NCBI GenBank assembly: GCA_044221335.1
Contig: JBGAPI010000070.1
Coordinates: 1-17,866, forward strand
Origin: JBGAPI01 sp044221335
GTDB lineage: Bacteria > Pseudomonadota > Gammaproteobacteria > Xanthomonadales > Ahniellaceae
Direction of reading: 5' to 3'
Length of the DNA: 17,866 bases
The translations under genes and the position numbers were made by a program. Positions 9,501 to 15,484 of this stretch are shown one piece after another; position 1 is the stretch's first letter, and the number at the start of each line of letters is the position of its first letter. The notes beneath the pieces were generated by a model. That model made no database searches and had not been told where the DNA came from. It saw only the letters and a list, made by a program, of their open reading frames with translations.

Positions 9501-10984
9501 TCAGCCACGCCGCGCCGACGGTCACCACGGCCACCGGCACCATCGCCGACAACGATCCGGCACCGACGCTGTCGGTCGACGGCGGCGGCTGCACGGTGAC
9601 CGAGGTGGACAGCGGCAGCACGCCGTGCAATCTCGTGTTCCGGCTGACCGCCGCGAGCTCGTTCCCGGTGTCGTTCCGGGTGAGTACCGCCGACGGCACC
9701 GCGGTCGCGGGCGCGGACTACACGGCCCTGGTCAATAGCCTGGTGCAGATCCCCGCCGGGCAGACGACCGCCACCGTGCCGGTTGCCGTGCTAGGCGACA
9801 GCATCGACGAGCCGGCCGAGTCCTTCAGCGCGGCGATCAGCGCCGTCAGCAACGCGATGGCCGGCGCGCTGTCGATCATCGGCACGATCACCGACAACGA
9901 TCCGACCCCGGTGCTGTCGGTCGACAACGGCGGCTGCTCCGTCGCCGAGGGCGATGCGGGAGCCGCGACATGCGACTTCGTGCTGCGGCTGTCGCGGCCG
10001 TCGGCGGCCGCCATCACGTTCAGCACCTCGACCAGCGCCGGCAGCGCCGCCACCGGCAGCGACTTCACCGGCCACGCCGCCACGGCGCGCAGCATCGCCG
10101 CCGGCGCCACCGCGCTGACCGTCAGCGTCCCGATCCTGGGCGACACGCTGGACGAGGTCGACGAGACCTTCAGCCTCGCCATCAGCGGCGTCGGCAACGC
10201 GACGCCGACGAGCCTCACGGCCACCGGCACCATCGTCGACGACGACGCCACACCCAGTCTGTCGGTCGACAATGGCGGCTGCAGCGTGACCGAGGGCGAT
10301 AGCGGCTCGACCAGCTGCGTCTTCGTGTATCGGCTGTCGGCCGCCAGCGGCCGCACGGTCACCTTCAACACCGTCACCGTCGCGCAGACCGCAACCGCGG
10401 GGGCCGACTTCGTCGCACAGCCGTCGACGGCGCGGACGATCAACCCCGGCATCACCAGCCTGCAGGTCCCGGTCGGGGTACTGGCCGATACCGTCGACGA
10501 GGCCAACGAGACCTTCCGCCTGGACAGCAGCAGCCTGGTCGGTGCGGGGGTCGGCAGTCTCTCGGCGATCGGCACGATCGTCGACGATGACGCCGCGTCG
10601 CCGGGCAGCGTGCGCATGCTGGTCGCGACGCAGGACGTCGACGAGAATGCCGACGCGGCGACGATCGAGGTGATGCGTGTCGGTGGCGTCGCGGGCGTGG
10701 CGAGCGTCGATGTCGCTACCCAGGCCGGCAGCGCCACCGCTGGCGTCGACTACGGCAGCGTCGCCACCACCGTGAGCTGGACCGACGGCGAGGGCGGTTC
10801 GAAGTTCGTCGCCGTGAGCATCGTCAATGACGCGGTGCCCGAGCCGGTGGAGTCCTTCCAGGTCGTACTTGGCAACCCGCAGGGTGTGCCGATCGGTTCT
10901 CCCGCCGCGACCGTCGTCCGCATCGTGGATCCGCAGGTCGAGCTGTTCTGCGATGGGCTCGAGGGGGGATTGTCCTGCATGTGA
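6539..10984 (+). CDS. Giant exported protein: SBBP-type beta-propeller plus nine Calx-beta modules
   Basis: The protein has 1481 residues. A signal peptide (MRLAARLFALVTVLLGLLPA, cleavage near ASHA-TL) is followed by seven SBBP-like repeats (about 25-430; YGSYLGGSGTENGYGIAV, YGTYIGGS, YSRVFGGSGIDYATAVAV, YATYLGGS, RIFGGAADEGTAITY and two weaker ones). These match a seven-bladed propeller. Nine Calx-beta modules of about 111-116 residues then start near residues 437, 555, 670, 786, 897, 1011, 1126, 1241 and 1355. Each ends in a GTIxDxD-like calcium-binding edge. Modules 1-8 carry a Cys pair (GCSVTEGDSGSTSC type), probably an exported disulfide. Module 9 lacks it and is more divergent. The C-terminus (VELFCDGLEGG) resembles the IFxDGFE-like tails I recall from secreted proteins of this order. 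The likely role is an adhesion or matrix protein at the cell surface; the ligand is unknown. It is transcribed divergently from the kinase/sigma pair. Confidence 0.93.
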   Translation: MRLAARLFALVTVLLGLLPAASHATLLAYGSYLGGSGTENGYGIAVTPAGEVWVVGDTDSADFPVPNGILATKGVGREGFVSRFNAANQRVYGTYIGGSMSGDESAYGVATDSLGRAYVVGTFTVAGNVNAFLIRLAADGRTVEYSRVFGGSGIDYATAVAVDVANNAYVVGVTRSADFPTISAIAPYGGGDEIFMARFDSNGTMDYATYLGGSTADQEPAAVAWDPAGFVAITGRNARFDANGDAFLIRLNFNSLFPETGEYSVRIFGGAADEGTAITYAGGYFFLAGRTASSDLPVTTGPAYPGGQTCFVGKYIASSGALAALAYLDLNSGAGDDCRGIAYDGNALRVAGGGAGYAAVAHVDDFSLTMSFVDRLQPLAAAHGSDLATAVALRGGDVLLAGSTTSSGFPVTANAAQAGRGGPADAFLADLKPGNINLGVGDCTVTEADASPGPSCSFPITLSAASIAPVSFGWSTANGSAVAGQDYIASSGAAGAQSIAPGATSSTITVATLGDTLDEVDETFGLTLSNVVGQLAAIDATGTGTILDNDAQPTLSVSGCSVTETNAPGVVCNFVFSLSRASGQPVTFATNTANGGATGGSDFSADPGTLRTIPAGQTSLTVAIAISGDALDEAVEQFSLIASGIDHADPQNGSLVAIGTITDDDPAPVLSVANGGCSVTEGNSGDSGCTFVFNLSAASGQQVRFDLATADGTASSGSGDYASVFASSIILSAGQTSASRTVLVHGDAIHETNENFTLIASNVQNATPGTLTGTGTILNDDAAPVLSVYGGGCSNDENFGCSVIIERSAYTEVPISFTVATANGTAAAGADYTAIAPTVVTIPVGQPSAVINTTILDDASDEPDEVFYVNLSNVQGATPGSLQAPVTIIDNDQPPALSLDNNGCSVTETAGGSNCAFVFRLSQPSGYAVSFVSSTVDGSATAGQDYTGHGSTSRSFAPGTTTLTVNVPVLDDSLDEGTETFALTLNTFSHAAPTVTTATGTIADNDPAPTLSVDGGGCTVTEVDSGSTPCNLVFRLTAASSFPVSFRVSTADGTAVAGADYTALVNSLVQIPAGQTTATVPVAVLGDSIDEPAESFSAAISAVSNAMAGALSIIGTITDNDPTPVLSVDNGGCSVAEGDAGAATCDFVLRLSRPSAAAITFSTSTSAGSAATGSDFTGHAATARSIAAGATALTVSVPILGDTLDEVDETFSLAISGVGNATPTSLTATGTIVDDDATPSLSVDNGGCSVTEGDSGSTSCVFVYRLSAASGRTVTFNTVTVAQTATAGADFVAQPSTARTINPGITSLQVPVGVLADTVDEANETFRLDSSSLVGAGVGSLSAIGTIVDDDAASPGSVRMLVATQDVDENADAATIEVMRVGGVAGVASVDVATQAGSATAGVDYGSVATTVSWTDGEGGSKFVAVSIVNDAVPEPVESFQVVLGNPQGVPIGSPAATVVRIVDPQVELFCDGLEGGLSCM
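8201..10600 (+). repeat. In-gene tandem repeat: Calx-beta coding units of about 345 nt
   Basis: Seven successive units begin with a CTGTCG-type codon pair (Leu-Ser) at 8201, 8546, 8894, 9227, 9569, 9914 and 10259, with spacings of 345, 348, 333, 342, 345 and 345 nt. Short stretches are nearly identical between units, such as the GGCGGCTGCAGCGTGACC block in the units starting at 8546 and 10259. This makes unequal recombination and length variation likely. A further, less regular unit lies before (from about 7847) and another after (from about 10600). Confidence 0.85.
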
Positions 10985-11020
10985 GATGCAGGGCGAGTAG
11001 TGCGCGCAATCCCGATATGC

Positions 11021-11130
11021 TTGGGCGATGGCGGGCGGTGCCCGCCCTACGTTGAAGCGCTTGGGCGATGGCGGGCGGTGCCCGCCCTACGGTGAAGTGC
11101 TTGGGCGATGGCGGGCGGTGCCCGCCCTAC
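11021..11130. repeat. Three copies of a 30-nt GC hairpin repeat at 40-nt spacing
   Basis: A 30-nt core is present without a mismatch at 11021-11050, 11061-11090 and 11101-11130, separated by 10-nt spacers (GTTGAAGCGC and GGTGAAGTGC). Each core contains the perfect hairpin GGCGGGC-GGT-GCCCGCC. The array fills the gap between two convergent genes and could act as a two-way transcription barrier, although no T-tract follows. The third copy runs into the 3' end of the diguanylate cyclase gene. The sequence resembles the dispersed GGGCGGTGCCCGCC-type repeats seen in many GC-rich proteobacteria (recollection). Confidence 0.9.
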
Positions 11131-12176
11131 GCCTTCATCACTCGATTCCGCCCCGCATCCTTGGCCCGGTACAACGCGCCATCCGCGGCCTTGAGCACTT
11201 CCTGCGGATGGCGGCGCTCGGCGCTGCGGCTGGCATGGCCGATGCTCATCGTGACGCCGACGAATTCCGGACGGTCGCGCCGGCGCGACTTGTTGGGGAT
11301 GCGGCGGCCGGATTTCGGGATGAAGATCCGGAGCGACTCCAGCGCCGTGCGCGCCGCCTCTAGGCTGGCCTCGGTGCGCTCGTCGTCGTCGCCCTCGAAC
11401 ACCACGCAGAACTCCTCGCCGCCGTAGCGGAAGGCGCGGCCGCGGGCGTGCCGGTGCAGGACCCGGCCGACCTGGCGCAGCACGATGTCGCCGGCATCGT
11501 GGCCGTGGGTGTCGTTGAAGTTCTTGAAGTGGTCGACGTCGACCATCGCGAGCGCGTAGCTGCCGGACAGCCGCGCCAGGGTCTCGTCGAGCGCGCGCCG
11601 GTTCGGCAGGCCGGTCAGGCCGTCGACGAAGGCCATCCGGTAGGACACGTACAGCACCGACAGGATCGCGGCCAGCGCGGTGATGCCCCACGCCGGTCCG
11701 GCGACCGCGCCGCGGCCCGCGGCGACCACGGCGACCAGCAGCACCAGGGACAGCGCGATGTCGCCGGGCTGGCCGTGGCGTACGTAGCGTCCGAGGCTGA
11801 CCAGGGCGGCGACGGCGAGCAGCAGCGCGGCGCCGGGGGCCGGGCGCGCGAAGCCGACCGCGGCCGACAACGCCCAGGCGATCGACCGGTGGATGTGCTC
11901 CGGCGCGGCGAGGCCGAGCGCGAGCGCGACCGCGATCGCGAGCCACAGCAGCAGGTTGCGGCGCGCCAGCCAGCGGCTCTCCGGGAGCAACGCGATCGCC
12001 ACGATGAACAGCGGCAGCCAGCGCTGCGCGGCCTCGAGCCAGCGCGGCTCGTCCGCGACCGTCGCGCCGGCGAGGGCCGCCAGCAGCAGGAAGGTCTGGG
12101 CGGCGCGCAGGCGATGGAAACCCAGGGCGAGTCCGGTCGCGATCAGCAGCAGGGGACAGGCGGCCAGGTCGGGCAT
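11127..12176 (-). CDS. Membrane-bound diguanylate cyclase (GGDEF domain)
   Basis: From the ATG at 12176 the protein has 349 residues. The N-terminal half (about 5-180) is hydrophobic, with roughly six to eight membrane helices and no recognised sensor domain. The GGDEF domain (about 183-349) has MAFVDGLTGLPNRRAL, the metal-binding MVDVDHFKNFND, the active-site RYGGEEF (GGEEF at 252-256) and MSIGHA. It should make cyclic di-GMP from GTP. The residues at the inhibitory site position (five before GGEEF) are HARG instead of RxxD, so product inhibition through the I-site is probably absent. A basic insertion (KSGRRIPNKSRRRDRP) precedes the last strands. An in-frame ATG at 12227 would add 17 non-membrane residues. 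It was not preferred because it lacks a ribosome site and lies in a TACCAT box that looks like the promoter of the divergent gene, but it cannot be excluded. The stop TAG (11129-11127) lies in the third hairpin repeat. Confidence 0.9.
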   Translation of the reverse strand: MPDLAACPLLLIATGLALGFHRLRAAQTFLLLAALAGATVADEPRWLEAAQRWLPLFIVAIALLPESRWLARRNLLLWLAIAVALALGLAAPEHIHRSIAWALSAAVGFARPAPGAALLLAVAALVSLGRYVRHGQPGDIALSLVLLVAVVAAGRGAVAGPAWGITALAAILSVLYVSYRMAFVDGLTGLPNRRALDETLARLSGSYALAMVDVDHFKNFNDTHGHDAGDIVLRQVGRVLHRHARGRAFRYGGEEFCVVFEGDDDERTEASLEAARTALESLRIFIPKSGRRIPNKSRRRDRPEFVGVTMSIGHASRSAERRHPQEVLKAADGALYRAKDAGRNRVMKA

Positions 12177-12221
12177 GCGCTGGGCGGGTGGGAAGCGGCA
12201 GTTCGGGTCGGCCCGGCACGC

Positions 12222-12227
12222 TACCAT
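12222..12227 (+). promoter_or_regulatory. Possible -10 box (TACCAT) for the adaptor/ATPase operon
   Basis: TACCAT lies about 24 nt before the adaptor ATG at 12251, at a suitable distance for a short leader. No good -35 box was found, so this is tentative. Confidence 0.3.
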
Positions 12228-12240
12228 CCCGGGGTCACAC

Positions 12241-12244
12241 GGAG
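12241..12244 (+). promoter_or_regulatory. Shine-Dalgarno site of the HlyD-type adaptor
   Basis: GGAG lies 6 nt before the ATG at 12251. It decides against the longer in-frame start at 12188, which would put 21 non-signal residues before the lipoprotein signal. Confidence 0.6.
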
Positions 12245-12250
12245 TGTGCC

Positions 12251-13216
12251 ATGCGTCGTAGCGTCCTCACCGTCCTCGTCCTCCTCAGTGCCGCCTGCCA
12301 GCGTCATGCGGCGACCGACCTGCTGCTCGGCACGGTCGAGTACGACCGCATCGAGCTGATCGCCGAGGCCAGCGAGCCGATCACCGAGATCGCCGTGCGC
12401 GAGGGCCAGGAGGTCGCGGCAGGGGCGCTGATCCTGAGGCTCGACCCGCGCCGCGCCGACGTCGCCGTCGCCGCCGCGAAGGCCGAGATCGCGCGGCTGA
12501 ACGCGGTCCTGGCGGAACAGCACAATGGACCGCGTCCGGAGAACATCAGCGAAGCCCGCGCCCGGGTCGCCCGTGCCGCCAGCCTCGAACTCAATGCCAA
12601 CCAGGACCTCGAGCGCGCGCGCAAGATGCGCGAGCGCGGCCTCAACGCGACCGCCGATCTCGACCGCGCCCAGGCGAGCGCCAAGGCCGCCAAGGCCGAA
12701 CGCGATGCCGCCGCGGCTGCGCTCGCGGCGCTCACCGCCGGTACCCGCGTCGAGGAGATCGCCGCCAGCGAGGCGATGCTGGACGGCGCACGGGCGAAAC
12801 TCGCCGCGGCCGAACTCGACCGCCAGCGTCTCGACGTGGTCGCGCCCCGTGCGGGACGGGTCGACAGCATCCCGGTGCGTCGCGGCGACCAGCCGGCGCG
12901 GGGCGCGAATCTCGCGGTCCTGCTCGCCGGCGACGCACCGTTCGCACGGGTCTACGTGCCGGCACCGTTGCGGGCGGGGCTCAAGGAGGGCGACGAGTTC
13001 GACGTCACCGTCGAGGGCCTGGCCCAGCCGATCAGGGGCCGTCTGCGCCACGTCGACGCCGACGCCGCCTTCACTCCCTACTACGCGCTGTCCGGCGATG
13101 ACGCGTCGCGGCTCAGCTTCCGCGCCGAGATCGACCTCGTCGGCGACGGGGCGAAGGCATTGCCGTCGGGCCTCCCGGTCAACGTCAGGCTCGGCTCGCG
13201 CTCCGCTGCGAAATGA
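12251..13216 (+). CDS. HlyD-family membrane fusion lipoprotein (YbhG-like periplasmic adaptor)
   Basis: The protein has 321 residues. The N-terminus MRRSVLTVLVLLSAAC is a short lipoprotein signal with the acylated Cys probably at residue 16; Ser at -3 is less usual than Leu but allowed. Residues about 25-65 form the first half of a lipoyl-like fold (TEIAVREGQEVAAGALILRL). An Ala-rich alpha-helical hairpin (about 70-190) follows. The second lipoyl half is VVAPRAGRVDSIPVRRGDQ, and a beta-barrel with FTPYYALSGDDASRLSF, typical of YbhG-like adaptors, completes it. In this family the adaptor links an inner-membrane ABC exporter to an outer-membrane channel. The TGA overlaps the next ATG (ATGA), showing coupling with the ATPase. 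Neither a TolC-like gene nor a TetR repressor is adjacent. Confidence 0.9.
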   Translation: MRRSVLTVLVLLSAACQRHAATDLLLGTVEYDRIELIAEASEPITEIAVREGQEVAAGALILRLDPRRADVAVAAAKAEIARLNAVLAEQHNGPRPENISEARARVARAASLELNANQDLERARKMRERGLNATADLDRAQASAKAAKAERDAAAAALAALTAGTRVEEIAASEAMLDGARAKLAAAELDRQRLDVVAPRAGRVDSIPVRRGDQPARGANLAVLLAGDAPFARVYVPAPLRAGLKEGDEFDVTVEGLAQPIRGRLRHVDADAAFTPYYALSGDDASRLSFRAEIDLVGDGAKALPSGLPVNVRLGSRSAAK

Positions 13217-14133
13217 ACGGCGAGATCGCCATCCGCTGCCGCGGCCTGACCCGCCGCTTCGGCGAGCTGGTCGCGGTCAACGGCGTCGACCTCGACGTGC
13301 CGCGCGCCGCGGTCTACGGCTTCCTCGGGCCGAACGGTTCCGGCAAGACCACCACGATGCGGATGCTCTGCGGGCTGATCATGCCGAGCTCCGGCGACAT
13401 CGAGGTGCTGGGCCTGAAGATCCCCCGGGACGCCGAGACCCTGAAGCGCCGGATCGGCTACATGACGCAGAAGTTCTCGCTGTACGAAGACCTCTCGGTG
13501 GAGGAGAACCTTCGCTTCCTCGCCGCGGTGCAGGGCATCGTCGGTCGCCAGGCGACGGCGCGGATCGAGCAGCTGCTGGACGAGTACCGCCTCGGCCCGC
13601 GCCGAAAGCAGCTGTCCGGGACGATGTCGGGCGGGCAGAAGCAGCGCCTCGCGCTGGCCGGCGCGGTGCTGCATGAACCGGAGCTCCTGCTGCTCGACGA
13701 GCCGACCAGCGCGGTCGATCCGGAATCGCGCCGCGAGTTCTGGGAGCACCTGTTCATGCTGGCCGATCGCGGCACCACGCTGCTGGTGTCGACCCACTTC
13801 ATGGACGAGGCCGAGCGCTGCCATCGCCTGGCGATCCTCGATCGCGGTCGGCTGGTCGCCGACGGCAGTCCGCGGCAGTTGACGGGAGACCTGCCGTACC
13901 GGGTGATCCGGGTCGAATGCGCGCAGCCGCGCGTCGCGCATCAGGCCCTGGCGAAACTGCCTTCGGTCGCAGCGCAGGCGCAGATCGGCGAGTCGCTGCG
14001 GGTGCTGGTCGCGCGTGAGACCGGGGTCGAGGCGATCGACGCGGCGCTGCAGGCCGTCGGCGTCGTGGCGACGCTCACGCCCGCGTCGGCGAACCTCGAG
14101 GACGTGTTCGTTGTCGCGACGCGGACAGGCTGA
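13213..14133 (+). CDS. ABC-2-type exporter ATP-binding protein (YbhF-like)
   Basis: This 306-residue ATPase has every nucleotide-binding motif: Walker A GPNGSGKTT (39-47), Q-loop Gln86, signature MSGGQ (138-142, Met replacing the usual Leu), Walker B LLLLDEP (158-164) and switch His195. The C-terminal part (NLEDVFV near 296) is typical of the YbhF/DrrA-like ATPases of drug or small-molecule exporters. It overlaps the adaptor gene by 4 nt. Normally one or two ABC-2 permease genes follow; here the gene is followed only by repeats and then a convergent regulator, so the transporter lacks its membrane part in this window. The last codons and stop lie in a sequence repeated 70 nt downstream. Confidence 0.93.
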   Translation: MNGEIAIRCRGLTRRFGELVAVNGVDLDVPRAAVYGFLGPNGSGKTTTMRMLCGLIMPSSGDIEVLGLKIPRDAETLKRRIGYMTQKFSLYEDLSVEENLRFLAAVQGIVGRQATARIEQLLDEYRLGPRRKQLSGTMSGGQKQRLALAGAVLHEPELLLLDEPTSAVDPESRREFWEHLFMLADRGTTLLVSTHFMDEAERCHRLAILDRGRLVADGSPRQLTGDLPYRVIRVECAQPRVAHQALAKLPSVAAQAQIGESLRVLVARETGVEAIDAALQAVGVVATLTPASANLEDVFVVATRTG

Positions 14134-14252
14134 GAAAGCCCCCGTCATTGCGAGGAGGAGCGCCGCTACGGCGAAACGATCCGTCGCGACCAGGACGGGT
14201 TGAGTAGGCCCCCGTCATTGCGAGGAGGAGCGCAGCTCCGACGAAGCAATCC
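14114..14252 (+). repeat. 70-nt tandem duplication covering the ATPase stop codon
   Basis: Positions 14114-14182 and 14184-14252 align without gaps, with about eleven mismatches by eye. A 23-nt stretch (14141-14163 and 14211-14233) is identical. Each unit holds TCGCGAC, an in-frame-like TGA, and the left arm of a CCCGTCATTGCGAG palindrome. The first unit encodes the last residues of the ABC ATPase (VATRTG and stop). Confidence 0.8.
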
Positions 14253-14326
14253 AGTGCCTTGGCTCTCCGGCGCAACGGCGCAAGAGCCAAGGCGCTGGCT
14301 TGCTTCGCTGCGCTCGCAATGACGGG
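14211..14326. repeat. REPIN-like long inverted repeat
   Basis: CCCGTCATTGCGAG (14211-14224) pairs perfectly with CTCGCAATGACGGG (14313-14326). Further in, GAAGCAATCCAG pairs with CTGGCTTGCTTC with one mismatch, and GCCTTGGCTCT (14256-14266) pairs perfectly with AGAGCCAAGGC (14283-14293) around a 16-nt loop. The whole element can fold into one long hairpin. It sits between the convergent ABC ATPase and AraC genes and may end transcription from both sides. The GTCATTGCGAG / GAAGCAATCC motif belongs to dispersed repeats common in proteobacteria (recollection). Confidence 0.85.
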
Positions 14327-14417
14327 GCCCTGGGCTTGGGGTGTTCGAGGCTGGCCATCGTGCAACGCGTCCATCGTGCAACGCGTCTGCCATGCGACGC
14401 GTCGGTCGAAACCTGCG

Positions 14418-15227
14418 TCATCGTCGTTCGCGCCAAGCTCCCGGGGTCATTCCCAGTACCTTGCGGAAGCCGCGGATCAGGTCGCTCGGATCCTCGAAGC
14501 CCGCCTCGCGTGCGAGGCGCGCGAGGCTCACGTCTTCCTCGCGCAGTCGCCGGCAGGCCCACTCGACCCGGCGCTCCAGCACGTATTGCGGCAGGCTGAT
14601 GCCGAAGTGGCGCTGGAAGCGTCGTGCCACGGCTTCGGCGGTGAGTCCGAGCTCGAAGGCGATCGCGGCGATCGACAGCGGCTCCGCCGGATCGTCGCGC
14701 CAGCGCTGCGCGATCCCGCCGAGCCAGTCCGGCGCGGCCGCCAGGGTCTGCTCGGTATGGCGCAGCAGGTGCATCAGCGCGTCGGTCGCGAGCGAGGCCA
14801 TCGCCATCGTCTGCAGCGCATCGCAGCGGTCGAGTTCCGCGGAGACGCGCTGGACGATCAGATGGGTGGTCGGATCCTGCAGGGCGACGTGCGGCAGCGC
14901 ATCGCACCAGGGCGAGGGCAGGCGACGGACGAAAGGGGAGGCGAGGGGGCCGTGGGCGATCCGGGTGCCGCGCGGTCCGGACTCGAGCTGATTGTCGTCG
15001 GCCGCAGGCAGCAGGCAGGCCGCTCCCGTGCGCAGCAGGCGGCGTTCGCGCCCGTGGACGGCCGTCAAGTTGCCGCCGAGCACCAGGATCAGGCGGTCGG
15101 CGTCGGGCGGGGCGAGCGACTGGACACGAGAGGCGGCGATCGTTTCGACCTGCAGCGGGATCGCCGGCGCCGCGAGGTTCGCGGGCGATGTCGGAGAGGC
15201 GTTGAGAACGAGCGTCGATCGCGCCAT
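14418..15227 (-). CDS. AraC-family transcriptional regulator
   Basis: The protein has 269 residues. The N-terminal part (about 25-100) has a cupin-like effector-binding pattern (LILVLGGNLTAVHGRERRLL, then CLLPAADDNQ). The C-terminal AraC domain (about 170-269) has two helix-turn-helix motifs: SIAAIAFELGLTAEAVARRF with HFGISLPQYVLERRVEWA, then SLARLAREAGFEDPSDLIRG with FRKVLGMTPGAWR. The first-helix sequence is diverged but the second is close to consensus. The ATG at 15227 is chosen because AAGGGGAGAT lies just upstream; a longer in-frame start at 15293 has no such site and adds 22 unlikely residues. It is convergent to the ABC operon. Its targets and effector cannot be read from the sequence. 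Confidence 0.9.
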   Translation of the reverse strand: MARSTLVLNASPTSPANLAAPAIPLQVETIAASRVQSLAPPDADRLILVLGGNLTAVHGRERRLLRTGAACLLPAADDNQLESGPRGTRIAHGPLASPFVRRLPSPWCDALPHVALQDPTTHLIVQRVSAELDRCDALQTMAMASLATDALMHLLRHTEQTLAAAPDWLGGIAQRWRDDPAEPLSIAAIAFELGLTAEAVARRFQRHFGISLPQYVLERRVEWACRRLREEDVSLARLAREAGFEDPSDLIRGFRKVLGMTPGAWRERR

Positions 15228-15230
15228 CGG

Positions 15231-15240
15231 ATCTCCCCTT
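15231..15240 (-). promoter_or_regulatory. Shine-Dalgarno site of the AraC-family gene
   Basis: AAGGGGAGAT on the minus strand lies a few nt before the ATG at 15227. It decides the start of this gene. Confidence 0.65.
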
Positions 15241-15280
15241 GCGCCGTTTCCGGGCCGCGATTCGGGCGGAATCGACCGCC

Positions 15281-15303
15281 GCAGCCGTTTCAACGAAGGC
15301 TGC
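15281..15303. promoter_or_regulatory. Dyad upstream of the AraC-family gene, possible operator
   Basis: GCAGCC (15281-15286) and GGCTGC (15298-15303) form an inverted repeat with an 11-nt centre, about 54 nt upstream of the regulator start. An autoregulatory site is possible, but six-base arms are easily found by chance in GC-rich DNA. Confidence 0.25.
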
Positions 15304-15453
15304 CGTAGTCAGGTTCCGCCGTCATGTGCATGAAGTCGCTGTGACCGGTGGGCGGTGCCCCAGCTTGTGGGATGCGGCGAAGGGCAGTGGCGTCGCATCG
15401 ACCCGCGGGGTGGGGGTCCGCGGCCGCATGCGTGCTCTCGCCCCACCAACGAA

Positions 15454-15475
15454 AACGGCGCCTCGCGGCGCCGTT
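15454..15475 (-). terminator. Rho-independent terminator of the aldolase gene
   Basis: On the minus strand a perfect 9-bp stem (AACGGCGCC / GGCGCCGTT) with a 4-nt loop is followed by TTTTCGTT. It begins about 46 nt after the aldolase stop. This is the only classical stem plus T-run terminator noticed in the window. Confidence 0.8.
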
Positions 15476-15484
15476 CCGGATCCG

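Noticed and set aside
7889..9508. Open frame of 539 codons on the minus strand in the Calx-beta gene
   Set aside because: Antisense shadow of the repeat array without motifs or a ribosome site.
6400..9738. Open frame of 1112 codons overlapping the Calx-beta gene on the same strand
   Set aside because: Its product is Arg-rich low-complexity sequence from the wrong reading frame; repeats and signal peptide are only in the frame starting at 6539.
11021..11130. CRISPR-like array
   Set aside because: There are only three units with 10-nt, near-identical spacers and a GC hairpin; this is a dispersed repeat, not a CRISPR.
12188..12250. Longer start for the HlyD-type adaptor at 12188
   Set aside because: It would put non-signal residues before the lipoprotein signal and has no ribosome site, whereas GGAG precedes 12251.
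14134..14417. Small genes in the gap after the ABC ATPase
   Set aside because: Short frames here consist of palindromic repeat sequence on both strands, with no ribosome site or coding bias.
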